64,000 bases of DNA from Diphasiastrum complanatum (GCA_029204225.1 CM055106.1:40378368-40442367), one strand, 5' to 3'; positions 11,758 to 23,022 are shown, numbered from the stretch's first letter. Translations and numbers: made by a program. The notes: a model not told the origin generated them from the letters alone.

Positions 11758-11901
11758 TGTTAGAAATCCATAAATCATAATATGGATGGACAGACTAGGA
11801 TTCGAACCTAGGACCTCCCTCATACCGGATGGGATGCTCTACCACTGAGCTATCCGCCCTGTTTGATAGTTCTCTCTAGAGTGTGGATTGATATTCCAAC
11901 A
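11758..11901 (-). repeat. TRIM terminal repeat, 5' copy
   Basis: This 144-bp copy carries the better-preserved tRNA-like segment at 11787-11859 and is followed by the PBS. Confidence 0.92.
11787..11859 (-). other. tRNA-like cloverleaf in the TRIM 5' repeat
   Basis: The 73 nt fold by eye as a full tRNA. A 7-bp acceptor stem pairs GGGCGGA with TCTGTCC. A 4-bp D stem pairs GCTC with GAGC. The anticodon stem pairs 4 of 5 positions. A perfect 5-bp T stem encloses TTCGAAT. Box A (TAGCTCAGTGG) and box B (GGTTCGAATCC) match Pol III consensus. The loop would present CGG at the anticodon positions, but C replaces the usual U33, so a working tRNA is doubtful. I infer a tRNA-derived Pol III promoter captured in the repeat. 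Confidence 0.75.
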
Positions 11902-12142
11902 AATTCCATGTGAATCTCTATATGCATGTCAAACTAGACATTGTCAACATTATTGCATATCATACTAGACCAACTAGACTTTATGCATGTCACTGGAATT
12001 TGATCTACCTAACCCAAACTCGTCCTATTCTACAAGGATATGTGCTCAATTCACATACCTTGGATATGTACAAAATATTTACATGGGTAGGATCTCCCAA
12101 ACATTAACAACAGATGATAGATATGTTTTACAATTTTTAACA

Positions 12143-13400
12143 CTCCTCCTTAAAATATATATCTATCTGATGTTGGTGAAGATCCTTTGAGTTTGGATTC
12201 TTTGCTTTGCATTTGAAGTGAAGATGAACAAAGAATCCATCATAGCAGTATGCTTACCAAATCCATGATAAGTTCTCTTTGATAGAAATCTTTTCCAAAT
12301 GCCTTTGAAAAATATTTCACCAACCTGCTACTATGCCAATGTACCTCCTGCATGTCTGATGTCGATCCTGGGTATGCATAGTCCACATGCATGAAGTTGG
12401 CTGCAAGAAAGACTGAAAAAACTGAGGCTTCCATGCCTCATCATGACCACAAAGATCATACAGATCAAGATTGTACCATGAACAATATTCAAGATTAAGC
12501 ATACTAGCTTCACTAGTCCAAAAAATATGAACTCTATCCAAAATGGATCTAATCTTGAAACCATTCTCAAACTTGATCAAATTAAGGCTAAATACTTTCT
12601 TGAGGGTGTAAGTTGACAATGATGAACCATTTATGAAAGTCAACAATATCTATTTTGGAAGATCGTCTTGGATTAAGTGCACAACCATCATCTTATCTGA
12701 CTTAGAATTGCTGCTCTCTTTCACTATAGGTATTTTCAAAAAATGTACTACCTTCCTATGTGAAACACATGCAACTGTATTTGAGACAGATCTCAAATAT
12801 TCCACAAGACAAGCTAACTAGATCAGATACACAAAGTGGATTGAGACACTTTGGTTAGTTTGAATCCTACTTTTGGCACGTGTGAAATGCAACAAAAGAA
12901 AACACTATTGACACTCACAAGGCTCAAAGGCTGTTCAATTACTTCAAACTCAGTCTTGATCTTTAGTTTCTTGTGTAGGATGCTCAAAACCATAAATTCT
13001 AAACAAAGTAAAAATTGATTCAAATCAAAATGTTGTCACTCAGAATTCGGACCTATCCTAATCCTCTTTAAGATCTTATAACTCTTGCTAGACACTTCAA
13101 ATTGATTTAATTTCAATTTCTATGGAAAGTACAGATCATAAGCTTTCCATCAAGCTATAACACTACTATCTTTGGATCTATCAGTAAGGAAAACAAAGGG
13201 AATAAAAATCTCTGATTTTCACACGTGCGGAATTCCAGAATTCTGTACTACCTCAATTCAGGTCTGAAAATTCAGTTCAGGTCCGATTTGATCCAATTAC
13301 ACTTCAGAGAAATGTTAGAAAAGGTGAAAAACCGCTTTTTTGCTTGTTTATCTCTCAATTTCTTGTACTATTAGGGAAATTAGCATGAAAGCTTAATGAA
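12143..13400 (-). mobile_element. Internal region of non-autonomous LTR element Z
   Basis: It lies between the Z LTRs, with PBS TGGTATCAGAGC at its 5' side and purine tract AGGAGGAG (12143-12150) at its 3' side. At 1.26 kb it is far too short for gag-pol and has no protease, integrase or RT. It keeps the remnant of an unknown Cys/His-rich ORF at its left end. The rest, 12690-13400, shows nothing coding. Confidence 0.8.
12236..12680 (-). pseudogene. Unknown Cys/His module in element Z
   Basis: The minus strand reads LLTFINGSSLSTYTLKKV, FSLNLIKF, then FWTSEAS, LNLEYCSW and CGHDEAWK. After a frame change it ends with KENLSWIW and a stop. The spacing and residues match the ORF of element X at 40.5-41.7 kb (KLLMRISEASKVDTYIHK, NLDNHRK, CCDHYETW, KEALSWIW). 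No known family is recognised. The conserved Cys, His and Trp positions suggest a folded, perhaps metal-binding domain; that is inference. Confidence 0.5.
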
Positions 13401-13412
13401 GCTCTGATACCA
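13401..13412 (-). promoter_or_regulatory. PBS of element Z
   Basis: TGGTATCAGAGC on the minus strand abuts the LTR that starts at 13413. Confidence 0.88.
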
Positions 13413-14268
13413 TGTTGAAAATTCCAGAATCACACGTGTGGGGAATGTCCACAAGAGTGACTGATCTTGATTAGGCTTTATGATTGGCACAATACCCTGA
13501 TTCTAGATTGTTCAACAAGATCTAGTTCAGAAGATATGGCTAGCATGCTAATCAATAGACTATGATAGCAATGAATCAAAGAATGATTAAAAGTACAAGA
13601 TTTCAATGTATGAGCATTAGCCTCAACACGAGTTAGAGACAGAGAGCTAGAGAGATAACAAGAAAAAAACAGTTTAGATCCAACCAAGCATGAGATAGCT
13701 ACAAAACTTTTGTTCTTCATTACTTTGTGAATGAGAATGATATGTACATGTATAGGAGAGCCAAAATTCGTGGTACTCCTTGCATTCCATGCACATCCTA
13801 CACCTATTCAAGTGCGAACAACTATTAACTTGACACCTAACTGCTAGCATGCACAGGTTGCACCTAACTTCTACCTACTTTCTCCAAATGGCAATTTCTC
13901 AACTAGCCATGTACAAATCTACATGCATGTGTCCATTAGAGTGATTGCATGCTTTGCATGTCACTATGGAAGCTTAGGACATTATGCATTTATTGTGGCT
14001 CGAGTTTCTACAAGGTCATAATTGACCAATTCCATGTGAATCTCTATATGCATGTCAAACTAGACATTGTCAACATTATTGCATATCATACTAGACCAAC
14101 TAGACTTTATGCATGTCACTGGAATTTGATCTACCTAACCCAAACTCGCCCTATTCTACAAGGATATGTGCTCAATTCACATACCTTGGATATGTACAAA
14201 ATATTTACATGGGTAGGATCTCCCAAACATTAACAACAGATGATAGATATGTTTTACAATTTTTAACA
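13413..14268 (-). repeat. 5' LTR of element Z
   Basis: The 856-bp LTR begins TGTTGAAAATT and ends AATTTTTAACA, near-perfect terminal inversions. It carries CACACGTGTG at 13431. It inserts into the gag-protease ORF of Copia C just after GVGSIPLL. Position 14028-14032 is the empty TRIM target site. Confidence 0.9.
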
Positions 14269-15331
14269 ATAAAGGAATGGATCCAACACCTACAATCTCA
14301 CATTCTTGATCACTTATAGTGAAGATAAATCTTTTAGAACTATTGTAAGAAAGTAGATTAGAAATGTAGTCTTTTTGGTGAGTCATGTGGGAGCTTGCCC
14401 CACTATCAATCCACCAAGTGTCTTGATTAGATGTTTGTGGTGAGGATACCATCAAAGATAGATTGCATTCTTCCTCCTCCTCCTCAAGTACAAGATTGCC
14501 TTGATTGTCCTTCTCTTGGGCATTCTTCTTCTTGTAACACTCGGATGCAAAATGTCCCTTTTTTCCACAAAAGAAACACTTTAGCTTCTTCTTGTCCTTC
14601 TTGCTCTTGCTTTTGGAACGTGATGCTCCATCCTTGCTCTCCATCTCCATGTCTTGAGTCTTCTTGGATGGAAACTTTTTCTTCTTTCCTTTCAAAGAAA
14701 AGTTAGCTTTTTCATCATTATCATTCAAAGATAAGGAACTCATCCTACTTTTGATATGAAGCATTCTACTTTCCTCACTTACAAGCACACTTTGAAGTTT
14801 TTCAATACTAGGAAGTGAATCTTGAATAGCAAAGGTTTGAACAAGATTAGAATAATCATCTCCTAATTCATTCAAAATGATTTGAACTAATTCATCATCT
14901 TTGATCTTATCACCTATAGAAGACAATTCCTTATTCAAAGATTTGATCCTAAGAACATAATTTTGGGCACTTTCACTACTTCCTTTCATGCTTTGAAAAA
15001 TTTGATTCCTAAGCATGAGTATCCTTGAAGTATTTTTGGATTTATAAATTGATTTTAGTGAATCCCATGCCTCTTTGGATGTGATACAAGATGAGATTTC
15101 CTTTAAAAGTTCATTACTTACATTCATTTTTATGCAATGTAATGCAACTCTACATCTCTTTTTGTACTTTACCAATTCAACACCTCCATGAGGTTCTACT
15201 TCCACCTCAAGTACTATGTCTTAAAGATCATGGAGTACAAGCAAAGACTCCATTTGAACTTTCCAAATAGCATAATTAGTGGATGTGAGCCTTTCACTAG
15301 CTTCAAGCAAAAAACCACTCGTATATGCCAT
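14269..15331 (-). pseudogene. Copia C gag and start of protease
   Basis: The minus-strand ATG at 15331 begins MAYTSGFLLEASERL. One TAA near 15222 interrupts it, after which the frame stays open for over 300 codons. The gag core shows TSKEAWDSLKSIYK and LRIKSLNKELSSIG. A Lys-rich stretch and a complete CCHC zinc knuckle (CFFCGKKGHFASEC) follow near 14540-14580. Then comes the protease start WWIDSGASSHMT with catalytic Asp intact, near 14390-14420. The frame runs on into the inserted Z LTR, so the rest of pol is lost. This is the least decayed gag in the window. Confidence 0.92.
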
Positions 15332-15914
15332 TTTTTGAATGTGAAAAAGCACTAGAAACACTTATGGTTTCTCTAAGAGATCTGAACCTAAAGTCTTATA
15401 GCAATTTGAAAGCTTATAGACACAATCCTATCACTCATGAACCAATCTAGAATAATTTAGATTCTAGTCTCAACCTTGCAAAATCACTCCTTAATCTATG
15501 AATTTTGGCAATCTCTCTCTCAACTTCAACATGCACTCAAAAAATCAGAGAAACTCATTTAATGCACCTGAATCAAGCTTCAAATTTAATTTTTTTGGCT
15601 GATCTAATTCAAGAACAAATCATAGGAATAGAATCTTTATAGAAAAAGCTTAAATTTGCACTAAAAATCTTTAAATTTGGGTTTGTGAGTCAAATTATAC
15701 ATAAATTTGAATTTTCTCAACCAAAACTGGATCTGTATGGCTCCACATGTGTGAAATGTACTCCTACAGCCTACAACAAGTTCTGGTCCAAAACTTTTGA
15801 GTATAACTATCAAATCCAACTCGCCACATCAAAATTAGCTAGTTCCCAAAAACTTGCTAATTTGGGCTTAGTTTTGGATCAACCCCATCAATATCAATAA
15901 ATCCTCTTGTACTT
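15332..15914 (-). other. Untranslated leader of Copia C
   Basis: It lies between PBS and gag. 15730-15914 is clearly similar to the leaders of element X (42720-42889) and the LTR element at 49.9-50.2 kb, so these belong to one superfamily. No frame is supported. Confidence 0.6.
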
Positions 15915-15927
15915 GGCTCTGATACCA
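15915..15927 (-). promoter_or_regulatory. PBS of Copia C
   Basis: TGGTATCAGAGCC on the minus strand immediately follows the LTR. Confidence 0.9.
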
Positions 15928-16757
15928 TGCGAAAATCTGCAAAATAGGACCAAGGATGGATCCTAAAATGATCCACAAGAGGGATTGGATGTTAGATACA
16001 ATTGATCTATCAATCTACACAAGATTTAGATCAATCTAGATCAATTCTAGGCATGAAAATCTAAGAAGAACAATCATTAATGAAGGTAAATTACTTGATG
16101 GTTTCACACGTGTGAAAGCCTGTCAGAGTACGGACTCCAGCCTGAAATCAAAGTACAATATGATAGAAACTCAAAACATCCAAAACAAATGAAGACAAAT
16201 GGAGAGATTCACAAGAAATTGCCTCCAAAACCAAGATTGGTGTTTCATGTTGACTATGGCCAAATATGCCTCTATATATATATATTTCTTGGAGATCATA
16301 GTACTGATCATGCATCAGATCTCACATGTGTGAGGATGCTCTGTCATATGATGAATCATCATGCAAAATTGACACTTGGATAAACTATCTATTTTGAGCA
16401 CTTTTGGTCCATTTTCCTACTATATGGAGAACTACTAAGAAATCTTCTAGAAGTCAAAACTCGCCTACTTTAGCCTTTTCCACACGTGTGAGCAGACCTC
16501 TACACATGGGATGTGACACCTAATCTAATGATGTGGCTCATGCAATCAATAGATTGATGCCATGTGCCATATGACTAGAAAACTAGATTTTGGCCTTTTT
16601 AGCCACTAGAACTTAAATTAAATCAAATGTACAACATAGGATTATGGTACATGACAAGTACATTTATTTCACACGTGGGAACAGGCTCCACACATGTGTA
16701 ATCATCCTATATACATATATTTGCCCTTGACCAAGCATAATTTTTGCATTTTTCACA
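15928..16757 (-). repeat. 5' LTR of Copia C
   Basis: It is 830 bp. Its far end reads TTTTTCACA, the inversion of TGTGAAAAA. It is the same LTR family as 31749-32578 and the X LTRs. CACACGTGTG occurs at 16105 and 16481. The flank at 16758 is Copia A linker, so Copia C inserted into Copia A. Confidence 0.85.
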
Positions 16758-16984
16758 CCTTGAAGGCATCTGTCTTTCGCTTGATGTTATCCTTTGATTT
16801 TTACTTGATGAAGGTCCATCATCATCACCATCTTAAGTAGGATCTTTTACATCAACATCAAGAATGTTAGATCCATCCACCTCACCATCAATATTACTTG
16901 AAGATACTTTTGGAATGCTCCCCTCATAAAAAATGACATCTCTACCAACAATCACCTTGTTAGTAGAAGGAATTTAAACCTTGT
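16758..16984 (-). pseudogene. Copia A fragment, integrase-RT linker
   Basis: It matches the antisense of 5830-6010: STNKVIVGRDVIFYEG, PKVSSSNIDGEVDGSN. It continues the integrase fragment at 19916-20444 across the 2.9-kb insertion, and it keeps the RDVIFYEG segment lost in the 5.4-kb copy. Confidence 0.8.
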
Positions 16985-19915
16985 TGTGGTACGTTTGGTG
17001 TGTTGCTTGATAGTGTTCATAACACTATAGCGGGGTTTTGGTATGATTATGAAGCCAGTCATTGGGTTTCTAGTTCGGATATTGCCATAGATTATACTCA
17101 AAGGTAACATAAGTTTGAACCCATTCACCTCATAAGTAATCCATCTCAAATATTCTTTTCAATGATATAAATATTTTTCATTTACTAATTCTTGTGTTCT
17201 CTCCAATCAAGCAAACTTAATTTGATTCAATGTTTGATGCAATTGCCATGATCTACCTACGAAAGCTTGACCATCTTTTTCAATGGTTTTATCATGATAA
17301 TGTATGTGGCTTTGGAGATATGTAATATATATATAGCTCTAATGGTGTTTTTCAACCAGTTTGAGTGATAGCTTCTCCATGTTTTTCAATGGATTAACAA
17401 TAGCTGATTTATCATGCTTAGCATATTTGTTAAGCATTACACATCACTCAAACTGAGAAATTTATGATAAAATTCTCTTAAAAGTCATTTTTCTCAATTT
17501 TACTGAATTCTACGAGATTTAAGGGTCAAATTACCTTTTTGGATCATTTGGATCCAAGTTACGGATTAAAAGTTATAGCCATTTGAAAATCCTTAATAAG
17601 TTTAACTCTTGAAAAGCATATATAATATTCCATTATAAAAACAGAATCTAATTGTTCTTTATTTTCTGGAGTTTTTATAGTAGAAGGTAAATCTGTAACT
17701 CATTAGACTGTAAGAACATACCATTTATTGTATACAATGGGTTATAGATTCAATATGAGCACATAAATCCATTTTTTTTTCAGATTCATAGAAACAAATA
17801 CTTAGTATTCATAATAACCGAAAAAAACTAGTCTACATGCTTAACCAAAAATTACAGTAAAAAGGTAAATGATTTCACCTCAGATCCTTATGCTCTGACT
17901 TAAATTTCAAGGAGGGTCCTTCAGATAAAGTCATGTCTTCCACATTTGAGTCACTCTGTATTTTTCTTCAGTAGCCCACATAATTGGTTGCCAGAATGCC
18001 GGTTCCATCTATATCTTTACCGGGTCATCTTCTTCATTTTACCAATAAGTTTTGAAGCAAGAAGAAAAAGAGGAGGGGGGGGGGGGGGGGGGGGGAATCG
18101 CTGAAGGAAGGAAGGAAGGATACAGACATAGTGGCAGAGAGAGATCAGACGAGAGAGAGAGATAGATGGAGTGCGACCGCAGAGAATCGGGTGCTGAGGA
18201 GATAGATGGATCGCGACCGTGAGGGAGATAGGGAGAGGGGTAGGTCTGCGGGTGCAGACAGATGGGAGCAGATGCACAGGTGGATAGGGAGCACAGGCAG
18301 GGAAGGAAAATGGTGTGCAAGTAGCCAGCTCGGAAGAGATGCGTTGACAGAGAGAGATGTGATTGTAGGAGCAACATTATCCACACATCTATCCTGTAGA
18401 AAAAGCACGATCCACAATAGTTTTTTTTTTCAAAAAAATTGTCTCCATGAATCTTCTTTCCCACAGAATCAAAATGAGTGCTGATCTCTCTATCACCTCC
18501 TGCAAAGAACAAGGTTCTATATTCTTACTCAATGGAAATAGCCATAACTCTTCTCTGCTCCAGAATCAGGACTACCAAGAAACTAATCTCCGCTCACAGA
18601 ATGTAGGAATGACAAGAAAAACTCCTCTGCCCTCCATGAACGAATCAATGAATTTCTGAATGCTTCTCCTTTTTCAATCCTCGTGAGAGAGAGAACGAGG
18701 CAGTTACCAACCTCTCACTTTAAAACACCATCCATTTTTGGCTTTCCATTGAATCCATTTCATGGAATTCGACTTTAATCATTCTAATAAAAAGTTTCAG
18801 GTCCATTTGACAAGTGTCGATTAAGGATATGTGGGCTCTGAATTATCAAAGAGTCTATGGTAGGACCTCTTCCAACGACTTTTAGAAGTGTATTTTCTTC
18901 AAAATTGACCTTAAATAAGCTTATAGCACCTTTCACATCATTTCTTTGTTTCATTTTGAAAACCATCACATGAATATGCGTTTGGCCTCTCAACATAATT
19001 TTGAAATTGATCATCCTAGTATATTTTGGTCATTCCCATTGTTTTGACCTCGTCAATTCTTTTCTTCCAAGGCACTTGAATGTCTTATAAGCATTTTCAC
19101 CTGCAAAACTTTATTTTGACTAGTATATTTTGCAGTGTCCTCAATCGATAAGGATTTATCGATTTTTATCCAGAACCTCTTCAATTGTGAAGCAATGTTA
19201 CTAAATCTTTGATTTGGGCTAGAACTCCAAATTTTCTTCGATAATCTCTGATGGAAAGTGGTTGGTTATTATTTGAACGAGTTTGGACTTGCCAACTGTA
19301 TTTTATTTTGTGGAATCTTTTTGGAACTTATGATAAGGTCATGGTCCTAATTATTCAAGGACATCCTTAATCTTCAAAAGGGTATATTTGCTGGTTTGTT
19401 GTCTTTGTCTTGAACTGAACTTTGCTTGTCGTTGTTTGCAGGACCCTTAGCCTTTGGACCTTTCCTTGAAACTTAAGTCAGTGTCTTAAAGGTACCTGGG
19501 CATCCTTTATTAATCATGATATAAAGTACATTTCATCATTACAATATGGCCAAAAATTGCCATTTAATAAAATTGCTTAGCAACTGTCGATATTATCATC
19601 CATCAAAGTCACTTATGAGTGTCGCTAAAAATAGCTTATTGCTATTTAACAAACTTACTAAAAATAAAAACGTAGTAAAAATAGCACTAATTTGGCTGAT
19701 ATAACTGTCATTTGAAAATTGATTATGACATTTGAACATGCCATAGAATTTCATAGCTACTCTTTAACATAGCCACATTCGTATATCAGTAAAAAGTGGC
19801 ATAATAGCAGATTTTGCACATATGAGATACATCTAGCACATTTTTTTCTAGAAAATCAGCATCAATGATTGTAGTTGCTGAAATTTTGAGATTTTGACCA
19901 GAAAAATGCACTACA
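16985..19915. mobile_element. 2.9-kb insertion in Copia A, type unknown
   Basis: It splits one Copia A copy between codons for GIFVG and KVYIP and replaces about 25 bp. Its ends face each other as TGTGGTACGTTT (left) and TGTAGTGCATTT (right, inverted), 9 of 12 identical. No target duplication is seen. It could be a TG...CA LTR-type unit or a DNA transposon with short inverted ends. Inside, 17150-18000 is AT-rich. 18040-18400 is GA-rich around a 21-G run. 18730-19780 has no recognisable gene. Frames at 18206-18659 look compositional. Confidence 0.45.
18075..18095 (+). repeat. Poly-G run of 21
   Basis: It is an uninterrupted G homopolymer within GA-rich sequence. The exact length may be uncertain, since such runs are hard to sequence. 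Confidence 0.9.
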
Positions 19916-20444
19916 CCAACAAATATACCTTTCCTTGAAGATGGATCCTCCTTGGTCATATCATCAAGAGTTATGTTGGCATAGCATGTGCATCCAAAAG
20001 TTTTAAGAAAGTTGACACTCGGCCTCCTCTTGAATTGCATTTCAAAAGGTGTCCTTCCATCCAAAATAGCACTCGGTCACCTATTGCACAAGAAATCAGC
20101 ACATAAAAATGCTTGATCCTAAAATGGCTTATCAAGGTTAGCACTTAACCTCCTGGCTTTGGCACATTCACATAAAATCCTATTCTTCCTCTCGACTACT
20201 CCATTGTGTTGTGGGGTCCTTGGTGTTGTATACTCCCTCTTGATCCCATGCTCATCACAAAGGGCCTTGAACTTGGTAGATATGTACTCTTCACCATTGT
20301 CACTCCTCAAGCATTTGATCCTTGTAGAAAATTGGTTCTCCCTTGCATTTGTGAACTTGAAAAAAATATCATACACTTCATCTTTGCTCTTTAGTAGATA
20401 GATCCAACAAAATCTACTAAAATCATCAATGAAAATTCTACTAT
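19916..20444 (-). pseudogene. Copia A integrase core fragment
   Basis: The minus frame shows FIDDFSRFCWIYLLKSK, LRSDNGEEYIS with the second catalytic Asp, and QHNGVVERKN with the catalytic Glu. After a shift near 20090 it reads RTPFEMQFKRRPSVN, FGCTCYANI and SSRKGIFVG. The upstream end is cut at unit U. Confidence 0.88.
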
Positions 20445-20855
20445 GCTCTACAAAGGCCGCAGGCATGGATAAGGAGAAGGGGAGCAGCCAATGGGAGTGG
20501 AGTAGATAGCCGTTAGTAGCAGGGAAGATCAGCGAAGAAGTTGCAAGACAGGAGGGAATGGGACAACCACAGGCAGGTAAAATGCAAACGGAAAATGAAG
20601 GTGGGTAGGCACAAATCAACAAGGCAGTCCTCAAATTTGTGGACAAAGAACAAGGGCCATAGACAGAGAATGGAATGGAAAGGGCCGCTGAGTACAAGGT
20701 AGTGATCAGATCAGACAGCGATCAGATTAGGGGAGTGATGGTTGCAGATAGGCAAGGTTATGCGATTGTGAGACAACACCAATGGATTTTAGCTATTCTT
20801 TTAAATGCCCATTGCTCACCTACCCAACGTAGGATCTTCTTTCTTGATTGGTTTT
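20445..20855 (-). repeat. Unit U (giant LTR), copy 1, part a
   Basis: It matches the reverse of about 43910-44324 in the G1 3' LTR. Copia B1 splits it from part b. The 192-codon minus frame that starts here and runs into integrase is a fusion of LTR sequence and Copia, not a gene. Confidence 0.8.
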
Positions 20856-21907
20856 TGAAGAAACAAAGTGTTTCTGATTACAAATCCTTGCTAGCTTTCA
20901 GCTCTTCACCTGACGAAGATGTTCGCGAACTCGAAGAGACACAAAACACGAAGAGTTTTGCAACACAAAAGTCAACGGATATGAAGATGAACGGTTCACG
21001 AACATGAACAGTTTGCAAACATGAAGGATCCACAAACGAGATTCCATTGTAGTCCATCAAGAGAGAAAGACAGACGAGGTAAACGAAACCAACGGTAGAA
21101 ACAAAACTCGTTCTGTCCTCACGCTCCAAGGAGTACCACCAGAGATCGTGCAAGTACCCAGAAGTACAGAGATCTGACCTGATGGCATGACATCAACAGA
21201 TACTTCCTAGGTCATGGCTAATCTACCACTCTTGTAATTTCTTGATTAGTTGTAGATGTATAATCACTCTAATCTTAGGTTTACATAAAGAGACCGTACT
21301 TACTAGATAATACTTGACATATATCAGACAGGATACACCATGTAAGAGACACTGAAGAAGGCTGATGCTAGTAAGCAATCAAGATGAACACATATAGAAG
21401 CTTTGTCTGCGTGTGAGAAGATAATTCTGTCTAGGATCAGAAGATTTAATTGTCTACTAGTGAAGCGAGACTACTACTCGTGAGAGAACCGTGCTTCTCT
21501 CACGCCAACGCACTGCGTAGATTCGCATGCAGTGCCCTGAAGAAATCACAGAAAATCAATATAGATTATTTTCTAGTCGTATCTGATCTTGGATGTTGGA
21601 TACTTATGCTGTTTATTTTCATATGTCTGAGATTTCTTGTTCCCTTTGAATTCTGCACCTTGGTTGAAATTAAGTCAAATGTTGTATTAATTTTATGAAT
21701 GTAGATCAGTAATAACCGACTACTCTCTGGAGGATTGTAGGAGTGTTTTAGCTGGCAGTGCCCAGCAAACGCATCTGAACTCCATCCGAATCTTGAAAGA
21801 TAGTCGCGACTGTTTCATGAATTTTTCTCCTCACGATTCTCATCAGTCGTATCAGAGCAGCTCACGATTCCCATCAGTCGTATCAGAACATCTCACGATT
21901 CTCAATA
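20856..21907 (+). repeat. 5' LTR of Copia B1
   Basis: It starts TGAAGAAACAAAG and ends just before the PBS. It matches 27013-28055 over its length. Early on it has a loose array of CGAACACGAA-type words. Confidence 0.9.
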
Positions 21908-21908
21908 G

Positions 21909-21921
21909 TGGTATCCGAGCC
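21909..21921 (+). promoter_or_regulatory. PBS of Copia B1
   Basis: It reads TGGTATCCGAGCC, one base off the initiator-Met complement (TGGTATCAGAGCC). Confidence 0.8.
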
Positions 21922-22019
21922 ACCTTGCCATATTCTGACATAGCCAAGAAGCTAGCAGATCCAGGAGGTCAAGCATTCAGACAATCAACCATCAACAAGA
22001 AAACAGACTTCAAGAAACA

Positions 22020-23022
22020 ATGGCTTCAATGAGTAGCATGCAGAGCAAGATCTGCACTATACTTAATTCTTTAGGATCTAACTTTCTAGCTTGGAAAGTT
22101 AAGACATCTTTGATACTCAAGGGCGAAGGACTCTTCATCTGGGTGGATGGCACAAAAGAAATGCATATGACAACAAGCATGGAGCTACGTGAGTGGAGGG
22201 AGTTAAATGACAAGGCCGTAGCCTTGCTATCATCTTCTATCAAAGATATCCTTACACTTGACCTGCTACACTCTCCAAAGCTAAGGAGATGTGGGATGCA
22301 CTGCTCGCAAGATTTCAGACGAAATTAAGAAGTCAGATTATGATGCTGGAAGATCAGCTGACGAACCTGCAGTGGGATGGAAAAGACCTCACCTCTTTCG
22401 TGAAAAAGATGAAGGATCTGTTTCTATCACTACACAACTCAGGAGCAGAGAATGCAGTATCAGTTGAGAAGCAGCTCACATATTTGTTGAGAGCCTTACC
22501 CAGATCTTTCTAGACGACACAAACCCTACTCGCGAAAGATCCTACCATGGACCTCGAAAAGGCGATTGTCGAGATTCGAGAGGAAGTTGAGGCTAGAGAG
22601 CATCTTGATCACAAAGATGGTTCTGACCAGGCACTCTACGGCAACAGAGAAAAATCAAAGAAACAATTCAAGCTTAAGAGAGACTCGAATCAGAGACAGG
22701 ATCATGACCAGCAAGCAGAGGGGACCAGCAAAAGCAACTGGAAGACCAAAGGGAGGTCGAAACGACAAGATGCAGACAAGAAGACCTGCACGAGATGTAG
22801 AAGAAACGGGCATACAGTAGATACCTGCTGGCTCAATCCCAAGATTGAGTGTATCCATTACCATAAGAAGGGTCATGCAGCCATGGATTGCCGCCAGAAT
22901 CCAAGAAACAGATTAGCACAGAACAAACAAGAGAACGATAATAGTTCTTCCTATGTCGAGGAGCCCGAGAGCTCAAAGATGGGAGAAGAAAGAAAATTGT
23001 TCGACCGCCTAAATCTGTGAAG
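22020..23022 (+). pseudogene. Copia B1 gag
   Basis: The ATG at 22020 begins MASMSSMQSKICTILN. The gag core (LAWKVKTSLILKGEG, EWRELNDKAVALL) shifts frame near 22290, continues as MWDALLARFQTKLRSQ, meets a TAG at 22511 and resumes as LEKAIVEIREEVEAREHL. Two zinc knuckles follow near 22785-22890. The first is intact (CTRCRRNGHTVDTC). The second has its second Cys changed to Tyr (CIHYHKKGHAAMDC), whereas B2 keeps Cys there. Confidence 0.92.

Larger units (their letters stand above)
11498..11901 (-). mobile_element. Complete TRIM-type element with tRNA-like terminal repeats
   Basis: Two 144-bp direct repeats (TGTTAG...CCAACA in plus orientation) flank a 116-bp internal region. On the minus strand the 5' repeat is followed at once by TGGTATCAGAGCC, and the 3' repeat is preceded by the purine tract TGAAGGGAGG. 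This is LTR-retrotransposon anatomy in 404 bp with no coding capacity. AATTC at 11493-11497 and 11902-11906 is the target duplication. The matching part of the other Z LTR, at 14028-14032, has a single AATTC and no insert. The repeats differ at about 7 of 144 positions. Movement must depend on proteins of another element. Confidence 0.93.
10978..12142 (-). repeat. 3' LTR of element Z, left-truncated, interrupted by a TRIM
   Basis: Without the 404-bp TRIM and its 5-bp target duplication it aligns along its length with 13413-14268. It ends in the same AATTTTTAACA. About 100 bp of the LTR's far end is missing at the junction with the Gypsy integrase. Confidence 0.85.

Noticed and set aside
11527-11859. 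Two functional host tRNA genes
   Set aside because: The cloverleaf is good, but both copies lie inside the terminal repeats of a mobile element, C stands at position 33, one copy has a broken D stem, and the anticodon stem has a mismatch.
18017-18512. Minus-strand Pro/Ser/Leu-rich frames up to 157 codons
   Set aside because: They cross the 21-G run and GA-rich DNA in three overlapping frames; composition explains them.
16985-19915. CACTA transposon, from CACTACA near 19910
   Set aside because: The motif faces the wrong way for a terminal CACTA repeat, and the left end does not match.
20119-20697. 192-codon minus frame as one protein
   Set aside because: Its first half is LTR unit U and its second half Copia integrase; the join at about 20445 is a chance read-through.
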